From Buddleja alternifolia (Eukaryota > Streptophyta > Magnoliopsida > Lamiales > Scrophulariaceae): a DNA stretch of 64,000 bases. The notes beneath the pieces were generated by a model that saw only the letters and a list, made by a program, of their open reading frames with translations, ran no database searches and was not told the origin of the DNA. Below are positions 57,591 to 64,000 of the stretch, one piece after another (within the stretch, counting starts at the first letter, position 1; each line of letters begins with the position of its first letter). The stretch spans positions 11,520,708 through 11,584,707 of the forward strand of contig CM033391.1 in assembly GCA_019426215.1 (NCBI GenBank), given 5' to 3'. The translations under genes and the position numbers were made by a program.

Positions 57591-60500
57591 ATGGATCGTA
57601 TCATTTTCCAGCAATCATTATTGCCTCAGTATTTTTCATTTTCTCCTTGTAAAAGTGTGGGACTTGGAATAAGTAGAAACAAGCCATGGAAGCTTACACC
57701 TTGCTGGGCCGTTGGATTATCATCGGGGAACATTTCTGATGATGAAAACATATTCAATATACACAACTTAAATGGATCATTGTTTGATGATGAATCTTCC
57801 CCTGCTCCTTTTAAAACACTAGAAGCAGAAATAACTCAAGAAACCATTGATTTTTTTGTTAGCGACGCCGAGGGCGATCCTGACCGTCCTTCTCCTGGAT
57901 ACGCCTCGATTGAACAAGCACTTGCCGCATTGCGCCAAAAAAAGGTTCGAATAATTTGTATATGCAATCTACAGCCCTGTTTGCCAAAACAGGAAAAAAG
58001 TGTTTTTGAGCTTTTTACTGGTTTTTTGTTGTTTGGTTTCATTGCTTCCCGTTTTCAATCTAAAAAATGCTGAATATAAGCAAAATGTAAAAGCATGTTT
58101 AAAGATGCTTCTACCAACATGTTCTAGTTCGATGCGGTTTAGCAAGTTTTGCAACACAGCCAACTTCAGTTGTTTTGTTACTGTTGCAATTTTTTTATAA
58201 ACTTCTACATTTCTTTGAAAGCACATTTTTCGCAAACTGGCTTTATATCTTTGTGACTGATTGATTATTCTTGTGTTGATTGAATTTTTTGTTGGAATAT
58301 TTGCTTGTTAAGTTTGTGATAGTTGTAGATGATGAAAATGGGGATGTGGAAGGAAACCTGGTTATGGCGGCATCCTATGTGAATACAGAGAGAATTGCAT
58401 TCATTGTTAAGCATGGATCAGGTATAGTTTCTGTGGGGATGAAAGGCGAGGATCTCGAGAGGCTTAAGCTCCCTTTAATGTCTCCTGAAAAGGAAGATGA
58501 TTCTTCTGCTCCTTCATTCACAATCACTGTGGTATGACAGAATTTCTTCTGTTTCCTAATCACTCTTTACGTTGAAGATGTTGTTCGAGATCGTGTATAT
58601 ACGAATACATAATAGGCCGCATCCTTTTATATTTTGCTAGTTTCTAGATTTTTCAGAATTTTTGAAAGGCGAAATAGATATTTTGGTTCATATGAGAGAA
58701 GCGTTAAGGAGTTTGAATAGGAGGAAAATTTTGAATCATCTTTAATTTCTATTTGGACTTTGAGACTATAACAACTAGAGCCCTTCTACTAGCTCCTTTT
58801 GTTCTTGCTTGCTTGCACGGATTGAAACGAGCGAGCAAAAATTTGTATGCTTTACTTCATAAAACTAATGTTAAAAATATAAATGTGAAATGCTAATGCC
58901 CAATTCGTCACTGAATATTAATAATGAGTGATAGTAAAATTTATTTTATTACTATAATAGTTTTTAGTGACAATAATTCTTTTAGGTTGTCATTATTAAC
59001 AATTAGTGACACATAATAACAGTTTTATTTGTTGCCACTAATTACTAATAATGACAACTACTTTTTTGTCATTAATTATCCTAAGTGACAACTTATCTAC
59101 AATCCTTGTCACTATTAAACTTTTGAAAACCAATATTGTAACAAACTAAAAAATCTTGTCCCTGCATATATATAATTAGCGACAAATTTGTGTCACTACA
59201 CATCTTGTCACTAATAATATATGTTTTTTAACCGGCAGTTTAGCTACTTAATTTTTATGTTGTGTTTTGAAGTGTGTCAAGTGATGATTGATTCCAGCTG
59301 AATTAGTTCAAATTATTAAAAAGAATACCACTCAGTTATAGTTAATTGTATGACAAGAATGAGTTTATGGAGAAAAAATGTTCAATAATGTAAGAGGTTG
59401 GCTGTTAAAGTTTCCTAGCAAACTCAGATTTGCTCTGAACTTTTAGCCCCCTGTCTGAAAATCTTCTACATTACTTTTAGCAGACAACAATTTTGATTCT
59501 TTTGAGTTTTTCACATGGAACAATTAGGATGCTAAAGTTGGAACATCAGCTGGTGTATCAGCTTCGGATAGAGCTAAAACTGTCCTTGCTCTCTCATCTC
59601 CTCAATCTAGACCAGAAGATTTCATAAGGCCAGGCCATGTATTTCCACTCAAATATAGACAAGGAGGTGTTTTACGTAGAGCTGGTCACACCGAGGCATC
59701 TGTTGATTTGGTATTGCAAGCTGGTTTGCACCCCGTTTCGGTTTTATCAGCTGTAGTTGACAAAGAAGATGGTTCTATGGCCTCCATGGACAGTTTAAGA
59801 AAGTTGGCCACTGATTATAGCATTCCAATTGTTTCTATCACTGATCTCATAAGGTAAGTTCAAAATGTTTGATTTGGAATGAAATTGGTGTATAGGGTTT
59901 TCAATACTTTTTGTTGGATATTGAAATGTAATTACTCAAAGTGGAATAGGAAGATGAGAAAATTGAACTATGATATGATATGGTAAAATGCATGTGAAAT
60001 TCGAATGGAAATGGTATTTGAATTTATATGGTATTACAACTATAGCTATATTTTTGGTCTCTAATTTTTGATTAAATTTAAATTATTTTTGTTTAACGCT
60101 TGTCAAAATTTCGTACCTTTTCGACTTTTTGACAAATATAGTCATTGCTGCCATCTCTATTAGTTACTTATGAAGTATAAGCCAGATAAATTATAAAAAA
60201 ACCCGAACTTAAGTGATTAAAGTGCAATTTTTCAATGCTTGCGTCAATTTTTCAAGATTGTCCTATTACAACTTAATATAGTATTCTGTAATATGACCAA
60301 AGGTTGAATTAGAGGGTCTAAAATTGAGTTAGTACCACAGATGAAGAGCTAAAGGCATAATTACCCCTTGTACCATACTTATTTGGAATCTATTTGTATA
60401 ACAACAACTAGCTAAAATTGATTATGCAAGACTAATAAAAGATGAAGATGAGATGAACTAAATATCGCATTAGACTGAATTCAATAGCATAGAGAAACCA

Positions 60501-61978
60501 AAAGTTACCAACTTACTTCACATTATATTTTGGTCTTAGGTATAGGAGAAAGCGCGAAAAACTGGTCGAAAGAACTGCGATTTCACGTTTGCCAACAAAA
60601 TGGGGCTCGTTTCAGGCGCATTGTTATCGTTCAAAGCTAGATGGAATGGAGCACATAGCCATTGTAAAGGTAAATGACAATAATATCATGATAAAAAATA
60701 ATTGTTATTTCTTATATATCATTTTAGCTTTGAAATTCTTATATCTACAGGGAGAGATTGGAAATGGACAAGATATTCTAGTAAGGGTTCACTCAGAGTG
60801 TTTGACAGGCGACATTTTTGGATCGAGACGATGTGACTGTGGTAATCAGTTGGATTTGGCAATGCAATTAATAGAGGAAGCTGGGCAGGGGGTTGTTGTG
60901 TATCTTCGGGGTCATGAAGGGCGTGGAATTGGACTTGGTCACAAACTTGTGGCATATAATTTGCAGGACGAAGGACATGACACGGTAGAAGCTAATATTG
61001 AGCTCGGTTTCGCTGCTGATGCTCGTGAATATGGGATTGGCGCTCAGGTATGGCGATAAACTTTTAAACCTTTCGTTGATATTTATTTTTCCTTTTCTCA
61101 GATTTTAGACTTCAATCTTCTGATCTTCATCTAAACGATCATAGTCATAATTTTGAAAATTATAGGGAAGCATGGTTTATTTCGGTTGCCAATTCAATTT
61201 GTCGCTCAAATTTCATCACATTTAGCCATAATTCTATAGTTTTAAACTTATGTGAACATGAACTGTTCATTAAGTTGCAATGGAATTGCTCCGCAGCAAT
61301 GCAAGTAAGCATATAAAATGTTACAATTTGATCCTTTACTTTTCAACTTTTATTGTTTTGGTCTCTTAGACTTTAATTTTTAGAGCTTTAGTCCTTTAAG
61401 TTTGATTTCTTTTACTATTTGAATCCCTGCAGATGTGCAACTCTGTCAGCAATTGCCCAAAAACGAGTCAGCACTAATTCTGGTCAAGCTAAAACAATTA
61501 GACTAAAATTTAAATAGTAGCAAAACAGAGGAACTAGAAATGTAAATTGTCCCATAAAATAATTTGTCACTTGCAACACACTTAAAAAGAGAGTATTTAC
61601 AGATAAAATCAGTTGAAAGTCATCTAGCTAGTACTTGGTACAGATATAAATGAAAACCTATTCTCAAATTTCGACATTCCTTAAAAAAAAATGAAAAAGT
61701 TCGTTTATCCGGTTGAACAGATACTACACGACATTGGCGTTCACACGATGAGGCTGATGACAAACAATCCAGCCAAATTTACAGGTCTAAAAGGCTATGG
61801 TTTGGCAGTTGTTGGACGAGTTCCTGTTATGACCCCCATCACAGAGGACAACAAGCGCTATCTTGAAACAAAACGAACAAAAATGGGTCATGTCTACGCA
61901 TCTGATCTAAAAGGACCGTCCACAGATTTCACCATATCAACTACAGATAAACAAGACCCATCCGAGGGAGCTCAATGA
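57591..61978 (+). CDS. RIBA3: RIBA3-like riboflavin biosynthesis protein (GTP cyclohydrolase II with degenerate DHBP synthase domain)
   Basis: Six exons: 57591-57944, 58313-58531, 59528-59853, 60540-60669, 60751-61047, 61721-61978, all GT-AG and in phase, giving 527 residues. The first 50 or so residues look like a plastid transit peptide. The DHBP synthase domain follows. Its acidic loop, normally DDEDRENEGD, reads [10 protein letters not shown], so Arg and Glu residues needed for catalysis are lost, although GVSASDRA and RRAGHTEA remain. The GTP cyclohydrolase II domain looks complete: the three zinc cysteines (SECLTGD, RRCDCG), [14 protein letters not shown], and [19 protein letters not shown] opens GTP in the first step of riboflavin synthesis in plastids. 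This pattern matches plant RIBA3, which keeps GCHII and has lost DHBP synthase activity. Intron 2 carries a repeat (58890-59240). Confidence 0.93.
58890..59240. repeat. Array of TTAGTGACA / TGTCACTAA words in RIBA3 intron 2
   Basis: About ten copies of a 9-bp word and its complement, spaced 20-40 bases, ending near TTTTTTAACCGG. Dense subterminal words of this kind occur in CACTA-type and some MITE elements. No clear terminal repeats. Confidence 0.55.
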
Positions 61979-62390
61979 AGTGTTTTTTATCACTTCATAA
62001 CTATGTACAGAGAAAAGTGCATTTTTGAATTACATTACCTTATAGTTTCAATCTACATGTAAATTTAACATAACTCAAAGTTTTTGCCCCCTTTGGCCCC
62101 TCTCGTATGAGTTAGTATCTATTATCGCCTCGTAATACCTAATATCTGCGGTCCCTGATGCTGTATGTTTATGAAAACGATAATTCCAAGGAGGAGTTGT
62201 TATCTTCGTTGGTCAAATATCAACAGAAAACCATCAGAAAAAAAAAAAGAACTTACAGAATGAATTTGTTCTGGCAAACAAAATTTAGAACCTCAAAGTT
62301 GTCAAAATAACCTTATTTTTGTCTTCAATGGGTTAGCTCCTGACCTCCAACAGATAAGATGATTGCAGTTATTTCCTAAAAAAGGGGTAA
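61979..62390. other. 3' region of RIBA3
   Basis: AT-rich sequence after the RIBA3 stop, presumably holding its 3' UTR. No gene seen. Confidence 0.5.
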
Positions 62391-62680
62391 TCTCACTTTT
62401 GATTTCTCATGTTTAATGGTAGAATCACTATATTTCTAGCATCCTTAACGTTCAAATTTGATTTCACTTAAATATTTTTTGACGTACTTACCACTAAATT
62501 TGGTTTTATTTTAATCCCTTTATCTGATCAAAGCGTGCTCAAATGGAAGAGCACAAAAATGTCCAAAAGGACTTAAGTGAAGCAAAATTTGAACTTTACA
62601 GGCATAATTTAGACATGAGGGACTAAAGTGATTATCACATTGAACATGAACGACCAAAAATGACATTAAGCCTTTTCTAA
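62391..62680. repeat. Inverted-repeat element (MITE-like)
   Basis: The left half (62391-62475) and the right half (62565-62675) are imperfect inverted repeats of each other, sharing a TTCAAATTT(T/G)...TTCACTTAA stretch and TCA(C/T)TTTTG ends. It lies between the 3' ends of RIBA3 and the ATL gene. No target duplication identified. Confidence 0.5.
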
Positions 62681-62754
62681 AATCAACTGCTACTTTCTCC
62701 AACAGTTCTCCCCGAAACATTTTCTAGTACTTGAGATCGCACGACTTGGTACCG

Positions 62755-63303
62755 CTACGATCTCTGCCTATGAAAATCTTCCCTATTCAGAGTTTCCAAA
62801 AACACAGACACCGTACATTCTTGACCTGCTGTATTGACATCATCACAGACATAAGCTCTACAAAGCGGGCAGCTCGAATGCATCTGAAACCAAGTATCGA
62901 TACACGAAACATGAAACACATGACTACAACTAGGCAAATGCTTCACCCAATCTCCCTCTTCAAATTCACCCAAACAAACAGCACATTCCCCATTAGTCCC
63001 CTTCAAATCTTCGTCTTTCTCATTTTTCTTGATCTGAGTAATCGGGAGGGAGTGCATGATGTAAGAATCCAATGCCCTGCTTTGGAACTGAGAAGAAAAT
63101 TCTTCAAGGTGCTCGTTTATTCGCCTCCTTTGATCTGAATTACGCGATAATGTTATCCCACGGAAAGTGTTACAGTTTCTTTCTATAATCTTGTAGTAAC
63201 TGAATAGTAAAACGATGCTACAAATGAGACCGACTATTCCAATAACACGAGGATCCCAGTGTGAATAATCGATATCTGGAGATGCCGGTGGGGCTGAAGC
63301 CAT
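62755..63303 (-). CDS. ATL-type RING-H2 finger E3 ubiquitin ligase
   Basis: Intronless frame of 182 residues, as usual for ATLs, with ATG at 63301-63303. A single membrane segment lies at about residues 20-40 (VIGIVGLICSIVLLFSYY) after a short N-terminus. A GLD-like stretch ALDSYIMHSLPI follows at about 98-109. The RING-H2 domain (about 129-171) reads CAVCLGEF...LPSCSHVFHVSC...CPLCR, with all eight zinc ligands and the Pro before the third Cys and the Trp typical of E2-binding RING-H2. It would be a membrane-anchored ubiquitin ligase; the substrate cannot be told. It converges on RIBA3. Confidence 0.93.
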   Translation of the reverse strand: MASAPPASPDIDYSHWDPRVIGIVGLICSIVLLFSYYKIIERNCNTFRGITLSRNSDQRRRINEHLEEFSSQFQSRALDSYIMHSLPITQIKKNEKDEDLKGTNGECAVCLGEFEEGDWVKHLPSCSHVFHVSCIDTWFQMHSSCPLCRAYVCDDVNTAGQECTVSVFLETLNREDFHRQRS

Positions 63304-64000
63304 TATGTGTAGTAGTTTAGGATTAGTACTAGCTCAGAAAATCTCTGTTTTAGAACAGTAATTTGTTCTTTTTTCGGATTTTGTTATAGTTGTGTAGATG
63401 ATTATAATTGTCAAGCTGAAAAAAACTATAACTGGTGATGATAACAAAGGATTTTGTCCCTTAAATTTTGCAGTAAATTGAACAAATGGAAATACCAAGA
63501 AAATATTTTTGGACTTCACTGGGGAATTAAATAGGCTTCAGTTTTATTCTTCTCAACTTCGTGATCATCATAAATAATAACTCTCACTTTTTTGACACAT
63601 GAAAATTAGGCCTTATTATTATTTTATTTCTTTTTCAGATTCCTTTTTGTCATTTTCATTAAACTAACAAAAATGGTTGTTCTAACTTCTAAGGGGCAAA
63701 TATTAGATAAAGACAATAAAACATAGGGAAAATAGCAGGTAGTCGGTCCCAATTTTTTGAAAAGTTGCAAAAATAAACCTATAGAATGCATTATTTTACA
63801 ATTTAAATCCCAACAGTTAAAAACAAACGGAACAACAAGTGATTAGTAATGAACTTCATGGCGGTGCCCTCAACATGCGAAATTTCACCCGGATTTTTAA
63901 CAAATGGCGCCAAAATTGCAAAAAGATGTATCATATGAGACTAATTTTGCAAGTTTGACTAAAATTGCAACATAGCAATTTTCCATATATAAAACATATT
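63304..64000. other. Upstream region of the ATL gene, possible MITE
   Basis: AT-rich DNA without a gene. From 63725 to 63985 there is a weak inverted similarity between GGAAAATAGCA (left) and the complement of the right end (GGAAAATTGCT), which may be a decayed MITE. Confidence 0.35.

Noticed and set aside
57383..57652. Open frame overlapping RIBA3 exon 1
   Set aside because: It is in a different frame from the RIBA3 exon and has no homology; exon 1 from ATG 57591 splices correctly into the DHBPS domain.
62731..63138. Plus-strand frame over the ATL gene
   Set aside because: It is the complement of the RING-H2 frame, which has all zinc ligands on the minus strand.

Overview
The window is nuclear DNA of a flowering plant, almost certainly a eudicot: spliced genes with GT-AG introns, AT-rich intergenic DNA, and plant-specific families (a 356-residue bicupin, a RIBA riboflavin enzyme, an ATL RING-H2 ligase, Sirevirus, Athila-like and Tat retrotransposons). 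I cannot name the species.

Only four host genes look intact. Two are near-identical copies of a three-exon bicupin gene on the minus strand (278-2989 and 51654-53601). Their predicted proteins differ at one residue, yet about 48 kb of nested transposable elements lies between them. On the right, RIBA3 (57591-61978, plus, six exons) encodes a chloroplast riboflavin-pathway protein whose GTP cyclohydrolase II half looks complete but whose DHBP-synthase acidic loop is degenerate. An intronless ATL RING-H2 gene (62755-63303, minus) lies tail to tail with it.

The middle is a stack of insertions. (1) A minus-strand copia remnant (3603-5067) carries a small hAT element and abuts a minus-strand Helitron RepHel remnant (5068-7617, continuing at 14952-15440). 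(2) The Helitron is split by a 7.3-kb Athila-like element (7618-14951) with 1388-bp LTRs that keeps gag and protease only. (3) A Tat-type Ty3 element on the minus strand spans 19230-48427 (TSD TATAT). Its left LTR is split by a complete 14-kb Sirevirus (19633-33663, TSD TGTTC). Its interior holds a second, 5'-truncated Sirevirus of the same family (39477-47015). (4) The tail of a LINE follows at 48950-49686.

Two retroelement features stand out. The Sirevirus has a third open reading frame of about 4 kb after pol, with its own upstream TATA-like sequence and two introns in consistent phase. The Tat element carries, on the strand opposite to its pol, a multi-exon plant-mobile-domain gene. Both are now broken by stops or frameshifts. 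By-eye LTR differences give the order Tat (oldest), Athila-like (about 4%), Sirevirus 1 (about 1%).

Exon boundaries were set by reading frame, splice dinucleotides and family comparison from memory. No alignment or database search was run.
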